A stretch of 64,000 bases of DNA from Pseudomonas sp. GOM6 (GTDB taxonomy: Bacteria > Pseudomonadota > Gammaproteobacteria > Pseudomonadales > Pseudomonadaceae): NCBI RefSeq assembly GCF_029537485.1, contig NZ_JARPUS010000001.1, positions 1-64,000 of the forward strand. The letters run 5' to 3'. Under the pieces are notes generated by a model. It was not told the DNA's origin. It worked only from the letters and a program-made list of their open reading frames with translations, and made no database searches. The position numbers and the translations under genes were made by a program. Below are positions 24,996-34,410 of the stretch, in pieces; position 1 is the first letter of the stretch, and every line of letters begins with the position of its first letter.

Positions 24996-26000
24996 TCAGG
25001 AGCCGATCAGGAGGCGGCTGTGCTGCTTGGCGACGCGTTTGACGCAATAGGTGATGCCGATGCAGATGGCGATGGTGGCCAGGGTCAGCAGCAGGCGCTG
25101 CAACAGATAGAGCGGGAAGGTGTCCGGCTGCAGGTATTCACCGAACATCCGGTAGCGTCCGGCGAAGTAGCCGTGAAGGAAATACAGGGTGAAGCTGTAC
25201 ACCCCGACCAGCGACAGGGTGTCCGCCAGCCAAGGGTTCCGATAGAACCACTCCTGCTGGCGCAGTAGCACGAGGTAGAGGAGGGCGAACACGCAGAACT
25301 TTTGCAGGCCAAAGTAGCTCTTGTCGTAGGCGGCCATCAGCGACAGGGCGAGCAGCAGCAAGGCGAAGATCCAGGCGTACAGCCTGGTACGCTGCTGGAT
25401 GGCGGTGCGGTACTGGCAGAACAGCATGCCCAGCAGATAGATGGGGATGAAGTGGACGGCCGCCATGACGGGATTGGCATTGTTCTCGGGGCGGTCGGTG
25501 GCGACGAACAGGTAGATGCCCAGCAGGGCGATCAGTGGGAATCCGCGCCTGCGGGAAAGCCAGTACAGCAGGGGTGCGCAGAGGTAGATCAGCGCCAGCG
25601 CCGGGATGAACCAGAGCGGTCCGAGGTGGGCGCCAGTGGCTAGCAGAAAGACAAACTGGGCTAGCATGGGCCAGGTGTAGAACGTCTGTATGTCGATCCA
25701 CACGTGCTCGGTCTTCAGTTTCAGCAGGAATAGTGCGACCGCCGGCAGCGAGATGAGGACATAGGGAATGATGACGTTGTTGAGCTTTTTCGCTAGGTAG
25801 CTGCCATAGCGGTACTTACCGCTGTTGAGCTGAAAGAAGAAGCCCGAGATCGCAACGAAGATGCAGGTCGAGCTCTTGACCAGGAGGTCGAGCAGAAGCC
25901 TCTGCGAGTCGTTCAGCTGATAGTCGAAATCGTCGGCCATGTGAATGAAGACGATCATGGCGGCAGCGATGCCCCTGATCCAGTTGACGTTGTCTAGCAT
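24996..26000 (-). CDS. Acyltransferase 3 family protein
   Basis: A 334-residue membrane protein with about ten hydrophobic segments. The N-terminal NWIRGIAAAMIVFIHMADDF contains the TM1 R-x10-H pattern of acyltransferase-3 enzymes, close to the short WecH-like forms. Base composition looks somewhat less GC-rich than its neighbours over parts of 25280-26000, which may indicate a separate origin. It is the first of the three acyltransferases in transcription order and a likely O-acylation enzyme for the EPS. The ribosome site is weak. Confidence 0.85.
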   Translation of the reverse strand: MLDNVNWIRGIAAAMIVFIHMADDFDYQLNDSQRLLLDLLVKSSTCIFVAISGFFFQLNSGKYRYGSYLAKKLNNVIIPYVLISLPAVALFLLKLKTEHVWIDIQTFYTWPMLAQFVFLLATGAHLGPLWFIPALALIYLCAPLLYWLSRRRGFPLIALLGIYLFVATDRPENNANPVMAAVHFIPIYLLGMLFCQYRTAIQQRTRLYAWIFALLLLALSLMAAYDKSYFGLQKFCVFALLYLVLLRQQEWFYRNPWLADTLSLVGVYSFTLYFLHGYFAGRYRMFGEYLQPDTFPLYLLQRLLLTLATIAICIGITYCVKRVAKQHSRLLIGS

Positions 26001-26061
26001 GCGCGGGCTTCGTCATGGAGGTGAGACGGGGCGCCGCCCCGGCGGGGCGACGGCGTGGGCG

Positions 26062-27084
26062 TCAGGAGGCGTAGCCCTCGGGGTTGCTGGTTTGCCAGCG
26101 CCAGGTGTCGGCCATCATCTGGGTCAGGTCGCGCTTGGCCTGCCACTGCAGCTCCTGCGCGGCCTTGGACGGGTCGGCCCAGCACTCGGCGATGTCGCCC
26201 GAGCGCCGCTCGACCACCTGATAGGGCACGGCCTTGCCGCTGGCCTGTTCGAAGGCCCGGATGATCTGCAGCACGCTGTAGCCGGTACCGGTGCCCAGAT
26301 TCCAGATATGGATGCCCGGCTTCTCGCCCAGCGCCTCCAGCGCCTTGATGTGGCCATCGGCCAGGTCGACCACATGGATGTAGTCGCGCACGCCGGTGCC
26401 GTCCGGGGTTGGGTAGTCGGCGCCGAACACCGACAGGGTCTGCAGTTTGCCGATGGCCACCTGGCTGAGGTAGGGCAGCAGGTTGTTGGGGATGCCGTTC
26501 GGCGCTTCGCCGAGCAGGCCACTGGCATGGGCGCCGATGGGGTTGAAGTAGCGCAGCAGGGCGATGCTCCAGCGCGGGTCGGCGGTCGCGAGATCGCGCA
26601 GCAGGTTCTCCACCATCAGCTTGGAGCGACCATAGGGGTTGGTGGGCTGGCCGGTGGGAAAGTCCTCGCGGATCGGCATCTGCTCAGGCTCGCCGTAGAC
26701 CGTGGCCGATGAACTGAACACCAGGCGGAACACGCCGGCATGGGCCATGGCCTGGAACAGGGTCAGGCTGCCGGCGACGTTGTTCTGGTAGTACTCCAGC
26801 GGCATGCGCACGCTTTCACCGACCGCCTTGAGACCGGCGAAGTGCAGCACCGCGCCGATCCGGTGCTCGACGAACAGGGCATCGAGCCGCTCACGATCGC
26901 GGATGTCGCCCTCGATGAAGGTGATGCGCTTGCCGCTGATCTGCTCGACCCGGCGCAGCGACTCGGCGCAGCTGTTGCTCAGGTTGTCGTAGGCCAGTAC
27001 CTCGTAGCCTGCCTCGAGCAGGGCGAGGGCGGTGTGCGAGCCGATATAGCCGGCCGCACCCGTCACGAGAATCTGCATGCTCAT
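26062..27084 (-). CDS. galE: UDP-glucose 4-epimerase
   Basis: A 340-residue extended SDR enzyme converting UDP-glucose to UDP-galactose. The N-terminal NAD site is TGAAGYIGSHTALALLEAGY, followed by YDNLSNS, the SSSATVYGEP serine region and YGRSKLMVE with the YxxxK pair; the C-terminus has the usual PEGYAS end. Length and motifs fit true GalE. It lies between an acyltransferase and an unassigned epimerase-family gene in the EPS operon, pointing to galactose or a galactose-derived residue in the polymer. Confidence 0.93.
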   Translation of the reverse strand: MSMQILVTGAAGYIGSHTALALLEAGYEVLAYDNLSNSCAESLRRVEQISGKRITFIEGDIRDRERLDALFVEHRIGAVLHFAGLKAVGESVRMPLEYYQNNVAGSLTLFQAMAHAGVFRLVFSSSATVYGEPEQMPIREDFPTGQPTNPYGRSKLMVENLLRDLATADPRWSIALLRYFNPIGAHASGLLGEAPNGIPNNLLPYLSQVAIGKLQTLSVFGADYPTPDGTGVRDYIHVVDLADGHIKALEALGEKPGIHIWNLGTGTGYSVLQIIRAFEQASGKAVPYQVVERRSGDIAECWADPSKAAQELQWQAKRDLTQMMADTWRWQTSNPEGYAS

Positions 27085-27122
27085 GATCGAAGTCCGTGGT
27101 GGTGGAGGGAGCGGACGGCGCC

Positions 27123-28142
27123 TTAGCGCCATTCTTCGGGGCAGCTGGTTTTCCAGTCGGCCAGGGCGGAAGACAGGCTGTACTGATAGGGGTAGCCCTG
27201 CGCCACGAGAAAGCCGGGGAGGATGTTGTTGGAGCGCACCAGCTTGCGGATGCGCACCGGGCTGAAGGGGTGCTTGATGCCCAGGGGCTTGGCCACCAGG
27301 TCGATGCTGTAGGCCACCGTCAGCAGCAGCGGGTAGGGAATCGCCGGCACCGAGCGCTGTACCCCGGCCACCGCACACACGGCCTCGACGTACTCTTCGA
27401 TGGAGGGTCCGGGATTCATGGTCATGTTGAACAGCGACAGGTGGCGGCCCTGTTCCTTCTGCTGCTGCAGGACCCAGGACATGGCGGCACACAGCTCCTT
27501 CACGTAGGTGCCGGCCTTGCGGGTGTCGCGGTTGCCCATGTAGAAGAAGTAGCGCCGCAGCACGGCCCGCACCAGGCGCGATACGTTGCCGCCCTCGCCG
27601 GCGCCAAACACCACGCCAGGGCGCACGATCACCAGATGGCGGCGTTCCCGGTCGGCGGCCAGCCAGGCCTGGTGGATCTTCTCGGCGGCCAGCTTGGAGC
27701 CACCGTAGGCGGTGGCGGGTACCGGCAGGGTGGTTTCGTCCTTTTCCTGCTCGCTCGGGCCGTAGGGCGAGATGGAGCTGGTGAAGATCAGGTCCTCGCA
27801 GCCAACGCGCTCGGCCCAGGCGCAGACGTGTTCGGCACCCAGCAGGTTGGTTTCGTAGTACTCGAAATCCTCATGCCCCGGTTCGCGGTGCACCGCGGCG
27901 AAGTTGGCGATCAGCGCGACCGTCTCGCTCGGTTGCCAGTCGATGGGCTGGCGCACGTCGCCGCGCACCTCGACGATGCGCGGCTCCTCCTGCACCAGCC
28001 GGCGGCGGTAGGGAAATGGCTTGTCCGCCACCTGTTCGCGGTCGTACAGATAGATCCTGTCGAAGCGGCCCTCGCCCAGCAGCTGGCGGGCGAAGAACAC
28101 GCCGATGAAGCCCGAACCTCCAAAGATCACGGCACAGCTCAT
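27123..28142 (-). CDS. NAD-dependent epimerase/dehydratase family protein
   Basis: A 339-residue extended SDR with an N-terminal FGGSGFIGVFFARQLL nucleotide site, a TSSISPYGPS serine region and a YGGSK catalytic pair. GGAGGA precedes the ATG. It differs from the adjacent GalE and I cannot assign it to a defined sugar-nucleotide epimerase, reductase or dehydratase. Its position between galE and the GDP-mannose gene suggests it modifies a nucleotide sugar for the EPS, so it could define an unusual monosaccharide in the product. Confidence 0.82.
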   Translation of the reverse strand: MSCAVIFGGSGFIGVFFARQLLGEGRFDRIYLYDREQVADKPFPYRRRLVQEEPRIVEVRGDVRQPIDWQPSETVALIANFAAVHREPGHEDFEYYETNLLGAEHVCAWAERVGCEDLIFTSSISPYGPSEQEKDETTLPVPATAYGGSKLAAEKIHQAWLAADRERRHLVIVRPGVVFGAGEGGNVSRLVRAVLRRYFFYMGNRDTRKAGTYVKELCAAMSWVLQQQKEQGRHLSLFNMTMNPGPSIEEYVEAVCAVAGVQRSVPAIPYPLLLTVAYSIDLVAKPLGIKHPFSPVRIRKLVRSNNILPGFLVAQGYPYQYSLSSALADWKTSCPEEWR

Positions 28143-28174
28143 GATTCCATTCCTCCAGTGAACCCAGGATCCGC

Positions 28175-29617
28175 TCAGGCCTTGATGGTCTCGGCCGGAG
28201 CGGGGTTCGCGGCGACCCGGCCATAGCGGTCTTCGAAGCGCACGATGTCGTCCTCGCCCAGGTAGCTGCCGGACTGCACTTCGATCAGCTCCAGGGGAAT
28301 CACCCCGGGGTTCTCCAGGGCGTGCACCTGGCCTACCGGGATGTAGGTCGACTGGTTCTCGGTGAGCAGAATGGTGCTCTCGCCGTTGGTGACCTTGGCC
28401 GTACCACTGACCACGATCCAGTGTTCGGCGCGATGGTGGTGCATCTGCACGGACAGCTTGGCCCCCGGCTTCACGGTGATGTGCTTGACCTGGTAGCGGG
28501 TGCCGTTGTCGATCGAGTCATACAGGCCCCAGGGGCGATACACCTCGCGGTGGTTGATCGGCTCGTTGCGGCCGTCCTGGCGCAGGCGATCGACGATCTT
28601 CTTCACCTCCTGCACCTTGTCGCGGTGCGCCACCAGCAGGGCGTCCTTGGTTTCGACGATCACCAGGTCGTCGACGCCCAGGGTGGTGACCAGGCGGCTG
28701 TCGGCATGCACGTAGGTGTTGTGGCTGTCGTGGGCCAGCACATCACCCTTGAGCAGGTTGCCGTCGGCGTCCTTGGCGCCGACTTCCCACAACGCCGACC
28801 AGGAACCGACATCGCTCCAGCCGGCGTCCAGCGGCACCATGGCGGCCTCGGCGGTGCGCTCCATCACGGCGTAGTCGATGGAGTCATCCGGGCAGGTGGC
28901 AAAGGCGACGCTGTCGATACGGATGAAGTCGAGATCGCGCTGGCTGCCGATCAGCGCCTTGCGGCAGGCGTGCAGGATTTCCGGCTGGAAGCGCTCCAGC
29001 TCCTGCAGGTAGCGGCTGGCGCGGAACAGGAACATGCCGCTGTTCCAGTAGTACTCGCCACTTTCCAGGTAGCCGTTGGCGGTGGCGGCATCCGGCTTCT
29101 CGACGAAGCGACTGACGCTGAAGCCGCTGCCCAGCGCGGCGCCCCGCTTGATGTAGCCGTAACCGGTTTCCGCATGGCTGGGGACGATGCCGAAGGTGAC
29201 CAGCTTGCCGTCCACGGCCAGCGGCACCGCCTGCTCGATGCTGGCGCGGAAGGCGCCGGTGTCCTGGATCAGATGATCGGCGGCCAGTACCAGCAGCAGC
29301 GGATCGTCCACTGCCTCGACCGCCTGCAGGGCGGCCAGGGCCAGGGCCGGCGCGGTGTTGCGCCCCACCGGTTCGAGCAGAATGGTGAAGTTGTCCAGGC
29401 CCAGCTGGCGCAGCTGTTCGGCGGCGAGGAAGCGATGCTGCTCGTTGCAGATCAGCATCGGCTGGGCGGTCTCCAGCCCGTCGAGACGCTGGAGCGTGGC
29501 CTGCAACATGGAGAGCTGGCCGTCGGCCAGAGCCAGGAACTGCTTGGGGTTGAGTTGGCGCGACAGCGGCCACAGGCGCGAGCCGGACCCTCCCGCCATG
29601 ACGATGGGAAGCAACAT
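28175..29617 (-). CDS. Mannose-1-phosphate guanylyltransferase / mannose-6-phosphate isomerase
   Basis: A 480-residue bifunctional type II enzyme of the AlgA/ManC/WbpW/PslB family. The N-terminal GDP-mannose pyrophosphorylase has [14 protein letters not shown] and [10 protein letters not shown]. The C-terminal cupin isomerase has [13 protein letters not shown] and [11 protein letters not shown]. It converts fructose-6-phosphate-derived mannose-6-phosphate onward to GDP-mannose. GGAGGT lies 6 bases before the start. It indicates that the EPS contains mannose or a GDP-mannose-derived sugar. Which of the four common gene names applies cannot be decided. Confidence 0.93.
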   Translation of the reverse strand: MLLPIVMAGGSGSRLWPLSRQLNPKQFLALADGQLSMLQATLQRLDGLETAQPMLICNEQHRFLAAEQLRQLGLDNFTILLEPVGRNTAPALALAALQAVEAVDDPLLLVLAADHLIQDTGAFRASIEQAVPLAVDGKLVTFGIVPSHAETGYGYIKRGAALGSGFSVSRFVEKPDAATANGYLESGEYYWNSGMFLFRASRYLQELERFQPEILHACRKALIGSQRDLDFIRIDSVAFATCPDDSIDYAVMERTAEAAMVPLDAGWSDVGSWSALWEVGAKDADGNLLKGDVLAHDSHNTYVHADSRLVTTLGVDDLVIVETKDALLVAHRDKVQEVKKIVDRLRQDGRNEPINHREVYRPWGLYDSIDNGTRYQVKHITVKPGAKLSVQMHHHRAEHWIVVSGTAKVTNGESTILLTENQSTYIPVGQVHALENPGVIPLELIEVQSGSYLGEDDIVRFEDRYGRVAANPAPAETIKA

Positions 29618-29638
29618 GGTTGAACCTCCAGGTTTCGG

Positions 29639-30793
29639 TTAGTCGGCAGTACGCGCGCTGGCGAGAAGGTGGTGCGGGCGGTGGGTCGGGGCGGTAGTAC
29701 TGCTCAGAGCCTCGTCGATGAAGGTCTTGATCCGCTGTTTGAAAAGGGGTTTGGCGAAGGTGGCGGCGTGTTCGTGCAGCAGTTGCGGGCTGAAATGGAA
29801 AACGCCGGCTTCCAGCTGGCGCACGGCCTGGATCAGCGCCTCGCGGCTCTGCTCGTTGAAGAGAATGCCGGTGCGGCCGTGGATCACCGTTTCCAGGGCG
29901 CCGCCCTTGGCATAGGCGATCACCGGTGCGCCGGCGGCCATGGCCTCGACCGGGACGATGCCGAAGTCCTCCATGCCGGGAAAGATCAGGCCCTTGCAGC
30001 GCTGCAGCAGGTCCTGGATCACCGCAAAGGGCTGGCGCCCCATCAGGGTCACGTTGGCCTTGGCGGTTTTCTGCAGGCGCTCGAACAGCTCGCCCTCGCC
30101 GACCACGATCAGTGGCAGCCCCAGTTCGTTGAAGGCCTCCACCGCCAGATCGGCACGCTTGTAGGCCACCAGCTGGCCGAGGCACAGGTAGAAGTCGCCA
30201 CGGTCTTCCTGTGGGCTGAACTCGCCGGTGTTCACCGGCGGGAAGATCACCTCGGCCTCGCGGCGGTAGAACTTGTGGATGCGCGAGGCGACGAAGCTGG
30301 AGTTGGCGATGAAGTGATCGACCCGGTCCGCCGACTGGCGGTCCCACACCCGCAGCCAGTGGGCGACCAGCGGGAACAGGGTGCGCACCAGGCGCCCCGC
30401 GGTGGCCAGGTACTCGTGGTACATGTCCCAGACGTAGCGCATGGGCGAGTGGCAGTAGCAGATGTGGGTGGCATCCGGGCGGGTGATCACGCCCTTGGCC
30501 GGGCCGGATTCGCTGCTGAGGATCAGGTCGTAGGCGCTGAGGTCGAGCTGCTCCAGGGCCAGCGGCATGAACGGCAGGTACTTCTGGTAATGCTTGCGGG
30601 CACCGGGCAGGCGCGCGATGAAGGTCGTGCGAATGCTGCCGCGAAAGTTGTCCGGCAGGGCCTGGCGCACCACCTCCTCGTTGCACACGTGCAGGTACAG
30701 ATCGGCATCGGGAAACAGCTCGGCGAGCGCCGCGCACACGGCTTCGCCGCCGCGGTTGCTGAGCCACCAGTAGTGAATGATCGCGACTTTCAT
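29639..30793 (-). CDS. Glycosyltransferase family 4
   Basis: A 384-residue GT-B retaining glycosyltransferase. The N-terminal MKVAIIHYWWLSNRGGEAVCAAL contains the glycine-rich acceptor loop; the C-terminal FGIVPVEAMAAGAPVIAYAKGGALE contains the donor-binding E-x7-E pattern. Similar enzymes in other exopolysaccharide loci use GDP-mannose, consistent with the adjacent GDP-mannose gene, but donor specificity is not proven. Cytoplasmic, membrane-associated. The stop region overlaps nothing; the start overlaps the previous gene's stop by 4 bp. Confidence 0.87.
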   Translation of the reverse strand: MKVAIIHYWWLSNRGGEAVCAALAELFPDADLYLHVCNEEVVRQALPDNFRGSIRTTFIARLPGARKHYQKYLPFMPLALEQLDLSAYDLILSSESGPAKGVITRPDATHICYCHSPMRYVWDMYHEYLATAGRLVRTLFPLVAHWLRVWDRQSADRVDHFIANSSFVASRIHKFYRREAEVIFPPVNTGEFSPQEDRGDFYLCLGQLVAYKRADLAVEAFNELGLPLIVVGEGELFERLQKTAKANVTLMGRQPFAVIQDLLQRCKGLIFPGMEDFGIVPVEAMAAGAPVIAYAKGGALETVIHGRTGILFNEQSREALIQAVRQLEAGVFHFSPQLLHEHAATFAKPLFKQRIKTFIDEALSSTTAPTHRPHHLLASARTAD

Positions 30794-31836
30794 TGGAGCT
30801 CCCGTATGACCTGAAGCAGGCGAGTGGCGGACTTTTCCCAGCTGTAGCGCGTGATGTTGGCGTGGCCTTTCTCGCGCAGGGCCTGGGCGAGGTCCGGGTT
30901 GGAGATGAGGCGGTCAATCTGTCGGGCGATGTCGTCGGTATCGGCCGGCGAGCAGTACAGCGCCGAATCGCCGCACACTTCCGGCAGGCTGGCGGCATCG
31001 GCCACCAGCACCGGGCAGCCGCAGGCCTGGGCCTCCAGCGGCGGCAGGCCGAAGCCTTCGTAGAACGATGGATAGGCGAAGGCGCTGGCATTGCTGTAGA
31101 GGGTGATCAGCTCCTCGTCGGTGACCCGGCCGAGCAGCTTGATGCGGCGGTCGGCCTCGATCTTGTGCAGCAGCTCGGGGTCGGCGAAGTTGCGGTTCAG
31201 CGAGCCGACGATGTAGAGCTTGTGACTGGTGCGCTCCATGCGACTGAAGGCGTCGACCAGGCCGTGGAAGTTCTTCTGCCGGTTGATCGACGACACTGCC
31301 AGCACGTAGGGCTCGGCGGCCGCGCTCTGCCGCGGGCGAAAGGCCGCCGAGACCGCGTTGGGCACCACCACCACCTTGCCCGGCGCGGTGCCGTAGAGGT
31401 CGCAGATCTCCTTCTTGGAGAACTCGCTGACGGTGAGCACCTTCAGCGAGTGGCGCACGGTCAGGGGCGTGGCCAGCTGATAGGCGAGGCGGAACTTCCA
31501 GGAGAAGTTCTCGGGAAAGCGCTCGAAGGCGATGTCGTGCAGCGTGGTGATCTTGTTGCGGTACAGCAGCGGCGCGGTGTTGGCCAGGTTGACCAGCAGT
31601 GGCGAGCCCTGCCGGCGCAGAAACCGCGGCAGGTCGATCTGCTCCCAGGCATGGCCGGTGCGTGTGCCGATGCACTCCACGCCAAGCGCCGCGGCCATCT
31701 CGTGCTGGACGATGTTGTGCGGGGCGACGAAGCGGATCGCCGGCACCAGCTCGCGCAGCGCCAGGCTGATCTCCAGCGAATAGCGCTGCACGCCGGTGAG
31801 GGCTTGGGTCAGGAAACGGGCGTTGACGTAGACCAC
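30790..31836 (-). CDS. Glycosyltransferase family 4
   Basis: A 348-residue GT-B enzyme beginning YVNARFLTQALTGVQRY, a common N-terminus of GT4 mannosyl- or rhamnosyltransferases. The C-terminal part contains PSFYEGFGLPPLEAQACGCP, the donor-binding segment. The start is uncertain: TTG at 31842 has AGGA only 3 bases upstream, while GTG at 31836 has the same site at 9 bases and is preferred here. It overlaps the next glycosyltransferase gene by 4 bp. Confidence 0.85.
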   Translation of the reverse strand: MVYVNARFLTQALTGVQRYSLEISLALRELVPAIRFVAPHNIVQHEMAAALGVECIGTRTGHAWEQIDLPRFLRRQGSPLLVNLANTAPLLYRNKITTLHDIAFERFPENFSWKFRLAYQLATPLTVRHSLKVLTVSEFSKKEICDLYGTAPGKVVVVPNAVSAAFRPRQSAAAEPYVLAVSSINRQKNFHGLVDAFSRMERTSHKLYIVGSLNRNFADPELLHKIEADRRIKLLGRVTDEELITLYSNASAFAYPSFYEGFGLPPLEAQACGCPVLVADAASLPEVCGDSALYCSPADTDDIARQIDRLISNPDLAQALREKGHANITRYSWEKSATRLLQVIRELQ

Positions 31837-31850
31837 AGGCAAACATCCTG

Positions 31851-33149
31851 TCAGCTGAGGTGGGCGAAGTTGAGCGAGGCGAGGCGATGAATCTCGGCGC
31901 TGTTGTCCAGCAGCTGCTGCCGGCAGAGGTCGAGGTTGTCGAGGAAGCGATCCAGCTTGAAGCTGAACGCCTCAGGCACGTCCATGATCTCGGCGGCGTT
32001 GGAGAGGTGGGCCACGTCGAGCTGGAAGTGCTTCATCAGGCCGCCCATCTTGCCCTTGTACTCGATGCCGAAGACCGGCGTGCCGGCGCCGCAGGAGGCG
32101 ATCATCAGGTGCATGCGGCCGCTGACAATGCCGTCCAGGTAGCTGGCCACGGCCTTCAGCTCGGCCGCGCTCAGGCGGTCCGGCGAGCGAAACACGCGCT
32201 CCGGCAGCTCCTCGCGCAGCTCCAGTTCGACCTGGTCGAGGCAGTGGTAGTCGGCGGAGTCGCCGCGAAAGTCATGGTCGAGCAGCACGACGCTGACGTC
32301 GTGGCGGTGAATCATGCCTTTGGCGACCTGAATGAAGTTCGCCACCACCCGGTGAATGTTGTGGCGTTCCTTGAGGTCGAGCAGCAGCGGGTGCAGGTTG
32401 AGGCCGATGACCTTGCGCCCGGCGGCATGCTGGCCGTTGCACCAGAGTCGCGCCGCGCGCGCCGCTTCGCTGTCATGCTGCGGCTGCAGGAGGAAGGCGA
32501 CGTCGGCCACCAGGCTGGCCCTGGCGCCGGTGAGCATTTTGAAGCGGCTGAAGGACACCGGGTCGCGCAGGTTGAACACCACGTTGTCGCTGAATTCGTC
32601 GAGCAGGAACCTGAGCTTGGGATAGGGCCGCTCACTGACGCTGAAACCGGTGACGATGGTCTCCACCCCGCGCCGCGCGAGCATGCCGGTGAGCATCAGC
32701 AACTTGCCGGAAAAGGCCTGGCTGTAGCTGCCGTCCAGCACGTCCGCGCCGATGGTGACGCAGGCACGCAGGTTGCGCCCCTGCAGCAGCGCGAGGGACT
32801 GGCGCAGGCTCAGCGGCTCGTCCAGCACGCGCACCGGTTCGGTATCCAGGCGGCGGGCGTTGGCATCGGCTTCGTCGCCGGCGGTGGCAACCAGGAAGCG
32901 CACGTTCGGCCATTGGTTGCGGAAATGCGCCAGCGTCACGCTGATCATCGCCTCGTCGCCCTTGGAGGCAATCAGCAGCGCCGGGTCCGGCGGAATGATC
33001 AGCACCACCGGATCGCCCTCGGGGCGTGGCCAGGCGGGAGCGGTCTTGTCGAGGTGCCACTCCTTCAACAGGGCCTGGTACTTCACGTCCAGGTATTTGT
33101 CGCGAATGCCGAAGTTGCGCCAAACGTACTTGAGTGCGGGCTTGAGCAT
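31851..33149 (-). CDS. Polysaccharide pyruvyl transferase family protein
   Basis: A 432-residue protein resembling the CsaB/WcaK-like PF04230 fold. Visible are ASKGDEAMISVTLAHF near the N-terminus, TIGADVLDGSYSQ, and a C-terminal SGRMHLMIASCGAGTPVFGIEYKGK, the conserved R-H-x-x-I region. Members move pyruvate from phosphoenolpyruvate to form ketals on sugars, giving negative charge to the polymer; others in the family are poorly characterised. It sits between two GT4 genes, so it probably acts on the EPS repeat or its lipid-linked intermediate. Confidence 0.82.
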   Translation of the reverse strand: MLKPALKYVWRNFGIRDKYLDVKYQALLKEWHLDKTAPAWPRPEGDPVVLIIPPDPALLIASKGDEAMISVTLAHFRNQWPNVRFLVATAGDEADANARRLDTEPVRVLDEPLSLRQSLALLQGRNLRACVTIGADVLDGSYSQAFSGKLLMLTGMLARRGVETIVTGFSVSERPYPKLRFLLDEFSDNVVFNLRDPVSFSRFKMLTGARASLVADVAFLLQPQHDSEAARAARLWCNGQHAAGRKVIGLNLHPLLLDLKERHNIHRVVANFIQVAKGMIHRHDVSVVLLDHDFRGDSADYHCLDQVELELREELPERVFRSPDRLSAAELKAVASYLDGIVSGRMHLMIASCGAGTPVFGIEYKGKMGGLMKHFQLDVAHLSNAAEIMDVPEAFSFKLDRFLDNLDLCRQQLLDNSAEIHRLASLNFAHLS

Positions 33150-33194
33150 GGGAATGTCCGGAAGGCGAGTGTGGAGGGTCGACAGATCAGGCGT

Positions 33195-34334
33195 TCAGGC
33201 CGTGACCAACAGGTGGGACATGAGAATCGCCGAGCTGCGCCAGCTCTGGATCTCGCCCCGCACGGCAGGCATTGGCCCGTGCGGTGGCAACAGGTGCTTG
33301 AGCAAGGCGTTTTCGATTTCCGCCGCGCTGGTCGCCAGGGCACGGGCCTGACCGCCCGCCGCCTCCCTGAGTTCGGGAATGTCGGAAACGATGACCGGGG
33401 TGCCCACGGCGCGGGCTTCCAGCACCGGCATGCCGAACCCTTCGTAGAGCGATGGCATGACCAGCACGTCGGCGAGGGAGAACACGCCGGGCATCATGTC
33501 GTCCGGCACATAGCCCGGCAGGACGATGCCGAGCGCGGCATTGGCTTCGATGGTTTTGGCCAGGCTCTGGTTCTGCCAGCCGCGCGCCCCCACCAGCACC
33601 AGCTTGTGCTGCTCCAGGGCGCCACGTCGGCGCAGGTTGATGAAGGCCTCCACCAGCGCGCCGATGTTCTTGCGCGGCTCCAGTGTCGACACGGCGAGGA
33701 TGTACGGCGGCACGATGCCCAGCGGCCGAAGGGCATCTTCGGCGCACTGGCGCAGGGTGCTATCCAGCGGGCTGAAGTCACTGCGTACGCCGGGGTAGAT
33801 CACCTGGTCGGCGGCCCTGCCCACCCAGTGCGACAAGCGATCCGAGGTGCCCTTGGAGTTGGTCATGACGATATCGGCGCTGCGCACGTCGCGGTCGAAC
33901 CAGGCGAAGTGCGAGTAGCGGGTGGCGCGCTCCATGGTGCCAGGTACCAGGTGATGATTCAGGTCGTGCACGGTGGCGGCGATGCGCAGGGCACTGCCGC
34001 GCCCGGGGTGGATGGTGCGGCCCGCCCAGAACACGTCCAGGCGGTCCTGGCGTGCCAGCCTGGCGCCACGGGTCTTCAGCCAGATGAACGATGGCAGCTT
34101 GCGCAGCAGGGCAACATGTTCCCGGCGCACCGTCCAACGCTCCGACGGCAGCGCGATCTGCTCCGGTGCCAGGCGCGTATAGACGAAGAAGTGCGCTCTG
34201 GGCAGCAACTCGTCGAGCTCTCGGCAGAGATTGAACACGTACTGGCCAACGCCGGAAAGCGGTTTACGCAAGGCATCGCCATCGATACCAATGTTGCTGG
34301 TGCAGTCCATTGGTGACGCTGTGCCTCTCGCCAT
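33195..34334 (-). CDS. Glycosyltransferase family 4
   Basis: A 379-residue GT-B enzyme with N-terminal GIDGDALRKPLSGVGQYVFN and the C-terminal donor site PSLYEGFGMPVLEARAVGTP. AAGGAG lies 6 bases before the ATG. The open frame extends 45 codons upstream, but that part is not protein-like. It is one of three GT4 enzymes of the operon; donor and linkage unknown. Confidence 0.87.
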   Translation of the reverse strand: MARGTASPMDCTSNIGIDGDALRKPLSGVGQYVFNLCRELDELLPRAHFFVYTRLAPEQIALPSERWTVRREHVALLRKLPSFIWLKTRGARLARQDRLDVFWAGRTIHPGRGSALRIAATVHDLNHHLVPGTMERATRYSHFAWFDRDVRSADIVMTNSKGTSDRLSHWVGRAADQVIYPGVRSDFSPLDSTLRQCAEDALRPLGIVPPYILAVSTLEPRKNIGALVEAFINLRRRGALEQHKLVLVGARGWQNQSLAKTIEANAALGIVLPGYVPDDMMPGVFSLADVLVMPSLYEGFGMPVLEARAVGTPVIVSDIPELREAAGGQARALATSAAEIENALLKHLLPPHGPMPAVRGEIQSWRSSAILMSHLLVTA

Positions 34335-34410
34335 ACCTGTCTCCTTGGGATGAGCGGTGCGGGCATCCCCGGAGGTCGGGGACACAGGCGACCGTTGGGT
34401 GTGGGGTGGG

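Noticed and set aside
28884..31091. 735-codon frame on the minus strand across the GDP-mannose and glycosyltransferase genes
   Set aside because: Same strand but different frame from the real genes, low-complexity Ala/Arg/Pro content and no domain.
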